Source of the DNA: Isoetes taiwanensis
Lineage: Eukaryota > Streptophyta > Lycopodiopsida > Isoetales > Isoetaceae
Reading direction: 5' to 3'
DNA length: 64,000 bases
Assembly: GCA_021234155.1 (NCBI GenBank)
Contig: JAJEKV010000049.1
Location: forward strand, 1,827,487-1,891,486
The notes under the pieces were generated by a model. That model saw only the letters and a list, made by a program, of their open reading frames with translations. It ran no database searches and was not told where the DNA came from. Position numbers and translations under genes: made by a program. This document shows, one piece after another, positions 24,329 to 35,266 of the stretch (position 1 is its first letter; each line of letters starts with the position of its first letter).

Positions 24329-25562
24329 GATTCATTTACCAGATGCTTCAAATCCAAAACACCAGAGCCTTGGAATTAGAATATTTATTTATTTCCTCTT
24401 TGGTGCCTTGGAGACGTCATTAGACATGGAATACTTTTTCCTCTAAGGTGAGTCAGGATGCCGATAACCAACATTTTTTTTATTGGAACGTATTTGAAAC
24501 AAAAGCATTAATCTCCCATTATCTATACCTTGTTATCAGGATGCCTATGTGCAAAGGACATTCCTGAAGTATGATAGCATACGCTTTTGCATGTGCCATT
24601 CAAATTGCATATATGTAATTTTGAATATATGGTACTTGTTTTTTTGTACATTATGGGCTATTAAGTGCGTTGTTGCTTGTTTTATAGACTTAAACTGTGG
24701 AAATTCTTATCAATTTGTTGTATTGACAAATATTTTGCAGGGCTTTGCTGCTAGCAATTGGATGGATTGTGTTCTTTAATCTCTTCTTTGCTGTCCATTT
24801 TATTCTTAAGAACCACCCCAATATACAAAAACGATTGGAGGTATGTTGAATCTGGTGTCTCTCTTTTGAATTTGTTGAGCTTTACCATTGTTATGGCATA
24901 CAACCATCTCAAGGTGCGACATGGTCATGTTTTATAATAGACTTCTCTCAAAATACAAATACATCTAGTTTTAATTATTTTTTTTGTTGAAGGACGTCAG
25001 ACTTTATTCAAGCAAAGAGTCAAATACAAGTATAAATGCAGAGACAGGAATAAAATCTCAGCGGATAAGCGGAGACCCACCGAGTGAAGCAACCTGCCTA
25101 AGCATAAGAGTGCACATCCAAAAACTCCTCAAAAATCAATCGCCTCTTGCGAGGGGCAAGTGAAGAACAATGATACGACTTTACAATGTAACCTTGAGCT
25201 TCTTATAGAACATCTAGTTTTAATTATGAGAGAGCTGATGCTATATACTTAATCAAATTGCTACAATTTACGTTTTAAAGCACCCTTGCCACATTACTAA
25301 TATTGGGTCATTATCTTCCAGAGTAATTTGTTGTTAATAAGTCTCTTTCTTTTGTCATTATGTCTTTGTTTTACAGATGAAAATAGTGTTGTTTGATGCA
25401 TACCCTGCTCCCCTTTTACATGCATTTATTTTGTTCTTAAACAATTTCATTTATTTGGATCTTCAGCGGTGGCTTGTGGAATTCATATGCAGTGTCTTTG
25501 TTGCTTCGTGGACGGGGGTAGTTAAGTACCATGGACCTCGTCCAAGCCACCGCCCAAAGCAG
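24329..25562 (+). pseudogene. GPAT9: GPAT9-like glycerol-3-phosphate acyltransferase fragment, three exons
   Basis: GPAT9 acylates sn-glycerol-3-phosphate in the ER, the first step of phospholipid and oil synthesis. Three exons match the N-terminal half in order: 24329-24447 (DSFTRCFKSKTPEPWN, then NIYLFPL), 24741-24840 (membrane segment LLLAIGWIVFFNLFFAV) and 25467-25562 (FVASWTGVVKYHGPRPSHRP). Splice sites are canonical and phases agree. In the first exon the second Trp codon of the family's WNWN is TAG (24377-24379), a premature stop. Exons for the N-terminus and for the acyltransferase box beginning VANHTSMIDF were not found. Downstream the region is occupied by copia fossils. This is a truncated, inactive copy. 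Fragment identity is secure; whether a distant exon exists outside is open. Confidence 0.85.
24961..25227 (-). mobile_element. Short retroposed insert with 18-bp target duplications
   Basis: ACATCTAGTTTTAATTAT occurs at 24961-24978 and, identically, at 25210-25227. The 231 bases between begin with a T run, so on the minus strand the insert ends in poly(A) with GAATAAAG about 25 bases before it. It is a SINE or a 5'-truncated LINE end. It sits in the second intron of the GPAT9 fragment. No Pol III boxes were recognised, so a truncated LINE is as likely. Confidence 0.8.
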
Positions 25563-25776
25563 GTTAGTAGCATTTGGATTTTCTAATGTTTCATATTAAG
25601 GGAGGATTCCATTTACATGTATTAATGTGCTGCTTTTGCACAACATTTGTTCAAAGAAAATATTCCAGCATAAGTTTTTTTGTGAAAGGCATAGTACTTG
25701 TACGTTTATATGGTTTGATAAAGAAGAGAAAAAGAACAAAAAAGAAGATTTATTAATGTCTGTTGGCCTGGCATCT

Positions 25777-25810
25777 ATTGAAGAATAGAATAGAATAGAA
25801 TAGAATAGAT
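25777..25810. repeat. GAATA microsatellite
   Basis: AATAGAATAGAATAG run beside the left arm of the copia palindrome. Confidence 0.8.
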
Positions 25811-25820
25811 TTTTTTAACG

Positions 25821-26200
25821 TCAATCTTTGCAGTATCCATGAACTCGAACCAGGCTCTGATACCATGTTGGAAATATAACATGCAAGGATTAAAGTGACG
25901 CATCAAGACAAAGAGAACGAGGCAGAAGGAACACAAGGTAATCCCAAAGTGAATGTATAATTCATGAAGAGTACATGCTCTTATATACAATAATGAAGGG
26001 CATGGCTTGCCCATTAGCCCTTCATTATTGTATATAAGAGCATGTACTCTTCATGAATTATACATTCACTTTGGGATTACCTTGTGTTCCGTCTGTCTCG
26101 TTCTCTTTGTCTTGCTGCGTCACTTTAATCCTTGCATGTCATATTTCCAACATGGTATCAGAGCCTGGTTCGAGTTCATGGATATTGCAAGGATTGACGG
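25821..26200. mobile_element. Head-to-head pair of Ty1/copia LTR ends (palindrome, fossil)
   Basis: Arms 25821-26001 and 26017-26200 are near-perfect inverted copies separated by about 15 bases. Each arm contains part of an LTR and the primer-binding site TGGTATCAGAGC, complementary to the 3' end of initiator tRNA-Met: 26153-26164 on plus, 25854-25865 on minus. Such sites lie directly after the 5' LTR of copia elements. The arrangement suggests an inverted insertion or rearrangement of two copies. Both are incomplete. Confidence 0.85.
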
Positions 26201-27059
26201 AAAACTTTTTGTCGAAACAAAAGCTTCAAAGGAGCTTCAGACGAAAGATGAAAGGTAACACGAAGGTAATAACGACCATCTTTCTTCTTTCCATAATGCA
26301 CACATATTGACAGCAAATTAAAAGAAAACTAATTGTGATAGAAAAGTAATTTATAATGATGCAAAAGCAAAAGTAGAAAGTCGTAGATAAACAATAAAAT
26401 AATAGGTCGAATTTGGAAGGACGTGGCTCTCTTAATATAGCTCGGATTTCTACGATCTAAAGCTTTTTGAAAACTTTGCAGAGTCTAATTTATGTGGCAA
26501 TAAAATAACTTAAAAAGAATAAGCATTTTTTGAGTTATTGATGTTTTAGTGATTAACCATGTTCTAAGACTGCAGGAAAAAAAAAGGATAGAAAGTAATA
26601 TTCACATTGAATAGTCAGTTCTTTTTTTATGATAAACTATATCTTCTTAATAGACGAATATTGTTGCAAAAGAATCATCAGAAATAGAAAGAATGATTCT
26701 ATGTGATATGCTTTGTTTTATTTAGACTTCTAAGAAAGAATAATTCTTTGGGATACGGTTTGTTTTTTTATAGTCTAAAAACTTTGTTTTTCCTCTGATT
26801 CGAGTCCTGTTGCCATGATGCCATGTCTATTCTTAGAGATGCAATATGCAAGCCTTGAATTTGTTTCATATGTTTAATAGATGCTGGTTTTATTGGAAAA
26901 TTCTTATCACATTACTTAACACTACACATTTCAAAAGATGACAAGGTTATTGAATATGATGAAACTATCTACATGATTGTCTCAGATGGAAAGGTATGAT
27001 TTCTTCTTGGAGTCATGAATACAGATTGATATGTTTTGCTAACTATGATAGAATTCAAA

Positions 27060-27370
27060 AACATGGAAAGAAAAGCCATGTGATTACCTGCAAATTAGGA
27101 AAAATCATGAGGTTATTTCAAAGCATCATGGGAAAGCCATGTGATTTATTGAGAACCATAGAAAAGTCATAAGATTAAATTGAAACATCATGGAAAAGCC
27201 ATGTGATTTATCAAATTTTTGAAATATCATGGAAAAACCATGTAATTTATCAAGCTTTTGAAATATCATGGAAAAGCCATGTGATTTATCAAATTTTTGA
27301 AACATCATGGAAAAAACCATGTGATTTTTCAAAGTTGTGAAATATCATGGAAAAGCCATGTGATTTATCA
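27060..27370. repeat. Minisatellite with CCATG/CATGG motifs inside the copia fossil
   Basis: Tandem copies of a unit of about 55-60 bp, each carrying ATCATGGAAAAGCCATGTGA, with dyad symmetry around CATGG...CCATG. It is translated as a repetitive peptide on the minus strand, but this is not a gene. Confidence 0.8.
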
Positions 27371-27371
27371 A

Positions 27372-27640
27372 ATATTTGAACGCAATGAGGTGACATAGGC
27401 TATATGCTAATACAAATTTTCTTTATGAAAGCAATGGCGTGACATTTCCCATATGCTAATACAAGTTTTTATTTATGACAGCAATGGAGCGATATTCCCC
27501 ATATGCTCATATAAGTTGTTTTTTATTTATAACAGCAATGGAGCGATATTCCCTATATGCTAATATAAGTTGTTTTTTATTTATGACAGCAATGGAGTGA
27601 TATTCTCCATAATATATGCTAATATAAATTTTCAGCATAT
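27372..27640. repeat. Second minisatellite in the copia fossil
   Basis: Units of about 65 bp of the form GCAATGG(A/C)G(C/T)GA...CCATATGCTAATA...AAGTTGTTTTTTATTTATGACA, repeated about four times. Confidence 0.75.
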
Positions 27641-28493
27641 ATCATATTATGCAGGCGAAGATTTTTGAAAGCATGGAGAGATTACCGATATGCTATTAGA
27701 TGCATAATTATTCTTGTTAACTACAAATCTAATCTTATTATCTTCTGTCATTCTTCATAGAAAAGAACAGGCATGGCAACAACATTATCTTACAGGTTAA
27801 GGACTATATCAATTTTTTATGGAACTGATTTTTCTTCACCTCGAATACGTGCTGATATATTTACAAAAGCACTTATTGCGTGCTATGAATATACTCTCAG
27901 AGGGAGCTCGGGTTTTTTCCTTTTGATTTCCACAAAAGGTTTTTTTTACTCGAGCTAGAGGTCAACTCTGCAGGGGGGACATACATCATACATTGTGCAT
28001 TTGATCTCACCCTCGAAGATATATGCTACTTATTTTGTTTTACATAAGAGAGCAAGATTGTAGGGGGGATGTTAGAATGTATTTATAATACATCCATACA
28101 ATCTTAGTCTTTGTCTATTGATAGGTCATTGTCTATTGATAGTCCATGGAGCTAAAAGGGCCTTTGCCCATTAGCCCTTCATTATTGTATATAAGAGATG
28201 TACTCTTCATGAATTATACATTCACTTTGGGATTACCTTGTGTTCCTTCTATCTCGTTCTCTTTGTCTTGCTGCGTCACTTTAATCCTTGCATGTTTTTT
28301 TTTTAGACAACATGTTTATAACATTCTTGACGATCCTTATAGTTGAATGTAATCTGTTCCTAAAGCCCTTTTAGAAAAAAATCAACCCTATGTCTTGGCC
28401 AAACTGATCTAAGCATTTGATGTTGGTTGCCCTTTCTGATTTATCTGTGGCTTCCACTTTTGCTTTGTCTGTGTGACTGATTAATTTATTTTC

Positions 28494-30200
28494 TTGAGGA
28501 TTTGTGGTGCTACTCCCTGGAGTTTGGGAGACTCCCTTTTTTTTTTTTTGCGAGCCTTTTTATCCTTAGCTGACAGGAATGGAAGGATGCTCCTTTCTTG
28601 TAGAGAGTTTATGAACAATATGCAGCTACATGTCCCTGATCGTAATCCTTTATCCGCTTTTGTGAAGCTGTTGTATTTCTAAAGAGGCAATGTTATGTAC
28701 CTCTTATGACATAGTAGGTAGGACGAAATGTTCCATAGACTCAACCATGTCCGGATCATGCAAACCAACTGGAGGAATGGCACCTATGTTTTTGCATGGA
28801 AAACCTCACCTTCTTTTGAAGGTCACCTTTTCTTTGGCAGGGTTTACCGATGTGTCTGAGACATAAAGTTATGCTAATTCATGCCAACTGATTCAATTTT
28901 TCTGTCTTATGATAGAGTGAAACTGTGAATGGGATGGGACTGTTGAGCAGAGGATGGACGATTCTGAGTGGTATTTGCTATAGAGATTTTGTACTTAAAA
29001 AGTGCTTTATAAGTTTTCTTCAAGCAGTGGTACTATATGGATGTGAACTGTGGGGCCATGATTTATCGTTGTGGAAGCAAATTGAGAAAATTGAGAATTA
29101 TTCCTTATAACCTAGCTGGGAATAAAGATACAATCGTCTTGTAACATGATGCTCAGTAAAGCGAGTGTGATGTCGCCAGAGGGAGAAGCAATATTACATT
29201 TGATAATCTACATTTGTAAAATTTAAGCATCAGTCTTCTCTGCTTGGCAATGGTCGAGAGTGAAGCAAATTGGTAGATGCAGCTGTCAGGAAGTAGCGTT
29301 CTAAATAGAATTAGATGCCTACAAAGAGTCATGGTCCTGGAATGGTTAAAACTAATATGCAACGGCAAAATTCTGGCGAAGTGTGTGGAACAAAGGACAT
29401 GGAAGGTGAAGTTCACCTTGTGGCTACATTGCCTTGGCGACCAAGATCTGGGTAGGTATTCCCTTTTCATACACTATCAGAATTCTTGAAGCGCTCTACA
29501 AATATGATTGAGTGTTTACTAGAAGCATTAATATAGAGAGGGGCATCAATGTAAGTATGAGAGGTAGATACAAACCAGAGATAAGAAGCATTGGGAGTGA
29601 ACTATGGAAAGGGATGTTTTAAGAGTGACTATGGTTAGTACATCTAACAGGTCTGATTATCTACGGCCGCTTTAGAAGCAAATGGAATGTATGCAGGATT
29701 CCGTGAAACTAATTGCTAATGTGCCAAAGACACTTAAATATTCAGAGGATTGATAGTTGATGCACGGAGTATGTCATGAGGCCCAATTTTGCTTCGTTTT
29801 CTTTCCATGAGATTTTTTGATAGGAAGATCATTATATTGGAATGATGAGAACATATAATAATGATGAGGATTTATTTCACCTCTTGCAAAATGCGACTTG
29901 TTTGGAAGAACCTTATAATGTTAACTCAAGTCCAGTGCCTGTTATCTTCCTGATCACGTTGGAAGTAATGGTGGTCCACCTAGGTGTTTTCATATGTGGG
30001 AGAGTGTTGTTCTAACTATAGTGTATATAGATTAACCATTTGTGCACATGCTAATGGGGTTTTGATGTTATGAGCATTGCTTAGGTCTCACACTAATGAA
30101 TATTAGGTGTTTGTGCCATTCTTTATTAGGGTCTATGTATTGTGTCTAGGATGCACATTTTAAGTAATATCATACATTTCATCCATGGTATTGTGGGTAT
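28494..30200 (+). mobile_element. Probable LINE remnant (reverse transcriptase 3' region)
   Basis: At about 29,010-29,100 the plus strand reads FLQAVVLYGCELWGHDLSLW, then KQIEKIEN. This resembles the conserved block after the RT domain of plant LINEs (..LYG.E.W.....). Further short coding-like segments follow (WLKLICNGKILAKC near 29,350), without a continuous frame. No poly(A) tail or target duplication was found. The assignment rests mainly on the one motif. Confidence 0.4.
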
Positions 30201-30309
30201 CCAGAGAAGTTGATGTCCGATTATTGAGAAAAATATTACATTTGTAGATTGTTGGTCTCGTGTAAGTGCTTGAATCGCTTTCTTTGCTCATCAAATTCTA
30301 TTGATTTGC

Positions 30310-30389
30310 ATTGTCCAGGCAGCAGAAATGTGCATGACATCAAAAGAAATGAGTAGTTTAAGGAGGCAGCTTGGCTACAACTCCTAATC
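30310..30389 (+). other. Possible terminal exon of an unknown gene
   Basis: TTGTCCAG at 30312-30319 is followed by a frame AAEMCMTSKEMSSLRRQLGY and then N, S and a stop. It is coding-like but isolated, and no upstream exon was identified. Confidence 0.2.
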
Positions 30390-30663
30390 AATGCCCTCAT
30401 GATCTTTGGATTGGTTGCCTTGTTTTCTCATTTGTTTTGATTCGTTTTACTTTGCACATTTATTTGTAATGGCCCTTGCATGTTTGGGGCTTAATGTTTC
30501 TGCTCATTGTGTCGTCCCATGGCTCGTGATGGTCTTTGTAGACGTTTAATTATATTTATCTATTGATCTCAAATTAGATGAAGGAAATTAAGACAAAACT
30601 TTCAAATATTTATATGTAATGCCCACACTATTAAAAGTTTCATGGATGCCCTTTGTTGATATA

Positions 30664-30790
30664 CAAAGTTCTATTTTTGGGTTGCCCCTGGGGGGCAAGC
30701 CCTTGCTCATATGGGTTTTTGGCATATTCCAGGTATATGCCAGCATATGCCTAGAATATGCCAAAAACTGCTTCAAACTGGCTGTTGCCA
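30664..30790 (-). mobile_element. Degenerate Helitron-type end, same family as 23.7 kb
   Basis: The hairpin GGGCTTGCCCCCC/GGGGCAACCC followed by AAAAA resembles 23,740. The final tetranucleotide reads ATAG instead of CTAG, and the interior continues with the similar phrase CCCTTGCTCATATGGGTTTT. It is probably a mutated member of the same family, 0.6 kb upstream of the DOMON fragment. Confidence 0.35.
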
Positions 30791-31418
30791 GTAAACTTGC
30801 AGTCACCCCTGTTGTCGGTCGGTGCTGTTCGAACCGCCTAACCGGCTATGACAATTGCTTTACTGATGGATCTAAGCCAGAAGTCTGGCATCTACAAGAG
30901 GAGCCGACTCTTTCTCCTACCACTGTGCTTCAATACTTTTCGGGGATTTGGGTTATTTCCGATCTGTGCAGGTAAAAGATCTTTGAGGCACGATTTCGAC
31001 CACGAAGCTCTGCTGCTGAGATGCGACCTTCCCTTTTGTTTGAATTCTTCTTGGTCCTTCTGCTTCTAATTCACGGCAGTCAAAGATTAGTTTCAGCGCC
31101 ACCGCTTCTGTTACAGAGGACCTACCCCCTTTTCTGCGAATCTGTGCCCCTTTCTGGCCTCTACATTAGCACAGATTCAATTCTCATCTAGCACAATCGG
31201 ATCGCCATAACCAGTGGTGCCCATAAAAATCCTCTAGCTTTTGCCAGAAGAAGACGTAGAGGCAGGGTGCCATTTGGGTTCCTTGGATTGATCCGTTAGC
31301 GCCTAATTATCGTTTGGATCCCAAGCATTTGCTGCAAAAAGGTATTATCAGAAAGATTTGTGCAAAGATTGTGAGCCTAGCATTTGGGGTTAAAATTTTC
31401 TCCCAAAGGTGAAGAACA

Positions 31419-31982
31419 ATGAATATATTTTATAGTCTGGTGCTAGCATTAATGATTGTAGTTGGGTTGTCAGTTCAAGTGCAGGGGGCCTGCTAGACGG
31501 GTCTCACATGTAGCAGCTCAAGAAAAACATTTTCAAATTGCTCTAATCTGGTGAAACAAGGAGTAGAATTGGCTTATACTAGAACTGGCACCATACTGGA
31601 AATAGGATTTACAAGCACTGCTTCAACATCAGGAGGATGGATGGGATGGGGAATTCATCCTAGCAGAAAAGGACAGATGGCTGGAAGTAGTGCATTAATT
31701 GCCTTCAGCAATTCAACAGGAAGTTATGTATTTGAATATCAACTTACAAGTAGTCAAAACTCAGGCACAGCTCCACATCCTTCGAATGGCAGTGTGTTCC
31801 TAGGAAGCATCTTAAAATACGCATGGATTTTTAGCCACAGTTTCTTGGGGGATTCTTCTCATCCTTGGAGCTATGTGTGCCAAGTATCTCCGCCTATTCA
31901 AAAGGTTCGATCCTGCTTGGTTTTAGCTTCTAGTTATGTTCTAGGAATCACTGCTTGGGGCATAGGGCTTTATTTAATTTAA
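31419..31982 (+). pseudogene. DOMON / cytochrome b561-type protein (AIR12-like), one in-frame stop
   Basis: Such proteins sit at the plasma membrane or apoplast and carry electrons from ascorbate through a haem-binding DOMON domain and a b561 core. The frame starts MNIFYSLVLALMIVVGLSVQ, a clear signal peptide. After GAC it meets TAG (31494-31496) and continues in the same frame: CSSSRKTFSNCSNL, then AYTRTG, the DOMON core GWMGWGIHPSRKGQMAGSSA, then a segment like b561 helices (LASSYVLGITAWGIGLYLI) to TAA at 31980-31982. The 188 codons compare with about 400 for full DOMON-b561 proteins, so most of the b561 core is missing. No introns are seen, so a retroposed or captured fragment is possible. 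The intact start, signal peptide and single stop suggest recent loss. Confidence 0.75.
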
Positions 31983-32796
31983 GGCATAAATCTGTTGGTC
32001 GTGAATACCACTCACATAGATATATTGGCATCACAATTATTATCTTTGCAACTCTCCAAGTTTTGGCCATGTTTCTGAGACACATGTAAAAAGGACTTGC
32101 ATGCTACTTTGGTCCAAGAATATTGATCCCATATGTTGTAATCTTTGGATTTTGGTTCCACTCAAAACAAACAAGGCCCAGCACAAAAGAATGAAACAAA
32201 ACCCATGAAAACACAGGGCCATCGAAGGGCAACCCCTCGTGCGCAGCACCTTATTTTTGAAGGTATCAAATCCAATGCTATACTACAAGCAAGAAGAGTT
32301 TTTTCTTTGGGTACCTCAAAACTCAATACTTGTCATCACTAAAAGCTTATAGAAAAACTTATCTTGTTTTTGAATGTGCTGAGTCCTTATGGTGAGGGTG
32401 ACTACACTAATAGCCTCAAGTAAGGCCAGTTGTTCATTGATCCAACAAGCTTAAAGCGTAATTGCTTCTAAAGCATAAGTTACTAGTGACTAGCAGCCAG
32501 CATGCGTGGTCATACTACTAGGACATGACAACCCAGGACCAAGCATTCCAAGAGTTTATTCACCTTTTATTGTGCCCTTGTAATATACTTTCCTCATCAT
32601 GTGCCCTGGATGTGAAGTATAAGACATAACCTAGGAAAGAGAATTAAGTCAATCACTACGAACTTACCAATAAATTTGAATTCTATGTATGACTCACATA
32701 TGACACAAAATTACACAAAATTGTCCAACACATAATATGAAACTCCTTAGAAGAAAATTTTACAGACCTTGATAAAATTCTACCAATAGTTAAATA
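31983..32796. other. Intergenic
   Basis: No gene recognised. The right part is the 3' flank of RGGTB. Confidence 0.5.
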
Positions 32797-35266
32797 TCAT
32801 TCATTGAAAATCCTATTCACAACATCCACTGGCAGTGCATAAGAGGCATCTATTGTTTTTAGTTGAGGATAGCCGAGCAAGGAGAGTCCTGCAATCAAGA
32901 ACTATAATTATTTCAAAGACACATTGCAAAATCTGAATCCATTTACCTGCTACTCCAAAAAAGGTATGAAATACATCCACTGCATCATCAGGTCTGTCTG
33001 ATATCCCTCCATCCTCTTTATCCTGTAATTAGATCGTAAGACTACAGTGCATATTCTAGTAAAAAAAAAAAACTGCCTTTCTTACCTGACAGTCAAGAAT
33101 AAATGCTTTTAGCTTCTCTTGGTCTATCCAGTGTACACGATCTATAATCACTAAGCTAGAAAGGACCCACCATGAATAGCACACCTGCAAAATAAACAAT
33201 CTTTGTGAAGATATTCTAGTAGCATAGAAAGAGCAAATACATCTTCAAGCATGCTAGGCAGCACCTAGTCAAAACGATGGCCGATGGCATTTCACTTAAA
33301 TTGCAGCAAAGCTAAGGCTATATTTGCAACTGGCAAGCATATCATTTTGCAAAAACCATAAACAAAAGATGTTACGTATCAAATCTTAGAAAAAAAAGTT
33401 AGCTTACATCGGGGAGCTTTTCTGGTCTTCCATTTAATCCACCTGACTTAACCTGACGTTCACATAACCACCAGCCAAGGAGATCCTTATCAACATGATG
33501 GAGAGCGCCAGCTATGGCAAGAGCAGCGACACAGCAGAACACTGTAAAAATAAAAGTAAGCGGCAATACCCATATGCATTTATGAATATGATAACTGCAG
33601 TTACTTGCACAAGTTCTCATGGTGCCTATTCATCAGTTATCGGCAGCTCATTCAAAACCATCATGATTTTTGTCGCGCAAAAACTCACTGCAATACTATT
33701 TAATAAGGTGAAATGTGGTTTGTGAGGATACCACTTCCACCATGCAGTTGCGGCAAAACTAATCTTTTTCATCTTCATTAATCTAGTAAAAACTACAAGT
33801 ATCTTATACTCATCATGTCCTGCTCAGAGAACTTACTATTATCTAATGACTATATCTGTTCATAATAGAGCTTCACTAAGCAGGAAAGGTGCTAACAAAC
33901 TTTTAGGTTTAACCAAAAGATTTGAAACTTGCCTTGACCAGCATGTGATTCACCGCCTGGAGTACAGCCAAAGCCACCATCAAAATTTTTGCAACTTGCG
34001 ATATAGTCTGTTGCTCTCTTGAGGTCAATTTTGTCTAGAAGTTTCAGCAGCGCCAGACAGCATATAGCACAATAAGAGAACCTACAAAAAGCTAATATTA
34101 AGCAAAGCTTGCACGTCTTACAATGCAACTTAGCAAAAAAGTCCCATCATATTATTAAGAAACGATTACTAGCACCAAAAATCAGGGTTGAGGTAACTCT
34201 TTCTCACTCCTTCCCTTTTTTGCATTCTGCCTCTTCGTCCCATCCTCAATAACAGTGATGATTTTTTCAGCCAATGCCCAGAATATGTAGAAACTATTTA
34301 CCCCATATTGTGCGGTGAAATTGTAGAGGCACTGGTGTTCTTAGTTTCTTTGTCTGAATTCAGCAAATGGCAAATCAAATGTAATACTGCACAAAGAATT
34401 CCTTAAATGCCTGATCGCACATATGTATGCACACTCACTGGTAAAAAAAATAAAACATTCCGCAAATTTGAGCTAGGCTAAGCTAGAACAACCAAGAATG
34501 TGGTAGCCACAAAGATTTGTCATTTATGGCATAAAGGCAGTCCCCCAATGTGCAGACCAATATCACATGTACTGTATAAAACCTCTGCTCCTTTGTCCTA
34601 CATGCATATGTACAAACTGATCTAATAAGAGGGGCATACCTTGTATCGATCTCACCCCATTCATCCCCCGCAAATGATCCATCATCTTTCTGCAACCCTA
34701 CAATATCTTCTCCAGCAACGCCTAAGGAATAACCACGAAGAAAAAAACAGGGGATCTCCCGTGCAAACTGTTTATATCTCTACCACAGGATACATGATGA
34801 GACTTTCTCTGCATTGACAAGGTGGAGCTTGTCAAAAAGAATCAATATTTGAACTGCGCTAAGGGTATAAAGAATATGTGGATCATGACCAATGTTCCCT
34901 CCGAAACCTCCTGAGATGCATTATTATCAGTAAAAACTAAAAGGCTGCCCTTAAATCCAACAGAAATGGGCAGTCTAGCATACCACAATCATGTTGGCAT
35001 TGCATAAGCCATGTGATGATCTTGTCCTCGTCCACAGTTTTGAGACTACCCATTAAATCCATAGCTGTAAGGCCCCAGTAGGTACCGTTCATTCTAAGAT
35101 GCTCCATGACGAGAGAATCAAAATCTTTCTTCTGCTCCCAAAAAAACGAATGATTAAAACACAAAACCTTTAGTAGGCTGTGATCTGCTAATTCCATAGA
35201 GTAGCTTACCTTATCCAGAGAAGTTATATATTCGACATGTTTATGAATTAAAAGACCTTCTGCCAT
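32797..35266 (-). CDS. RGTB: Rab geranylgeranyltransferase (type II) beta subunit, 9 exons
   Basis: Catalytic subunit that, with RGTA and the Rab escort protein, adds geranylgeranyl groups to C-terminal cysteines of Rab GTPases in the cytosol. Exons: 35210-35266, 34984-35131, 34794-34910, 34640-34721, 33933-34081, 33408-33541, 33086-33184, 32947-33022, 32797-32888; together 317 residues, close to the plant family length of about 313. Prenyltransferase repeats are clear ([39 protein letters not shown]). Zinc ligands are D229 and C231 (the D-x-C split by the exon 6/7 junction) and H281. The intron after exon 5 has a GC donor (AAG/GCAAGT) instead of GT. The exon 4 acceptor is the least certain: the chosen one adds about five residues (EDIVG) before GLQKDDGSF. 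The start ATG at 35264-35266 gives [14 protein letters not shown], like relatives. No damage is seen. Confidence 0.96.

Larger units (their letters stand above)
26017..28300 (+). mobile_element. Ty1/copia LTR retrotransposon fossil, largely deleted
   Basis: Partial 5' LTR to 26152, primer-binding site 26153-26164, reduced interior, and a 3' LTR starting with TGTTAGAATG at 28071. G-rich polypurine tracts precede it (AGGGGGGA near 28,060; another near 27,972). The only recognisable protein part is the end of the RNase H domain (RADIFTKAL, near 27,850). Most of gag-pol is missing, and the interior has two minisatellites. The LTR pieces are still similar, so the element is not very old. It is clearly defective. 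Confidence 0.85.
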
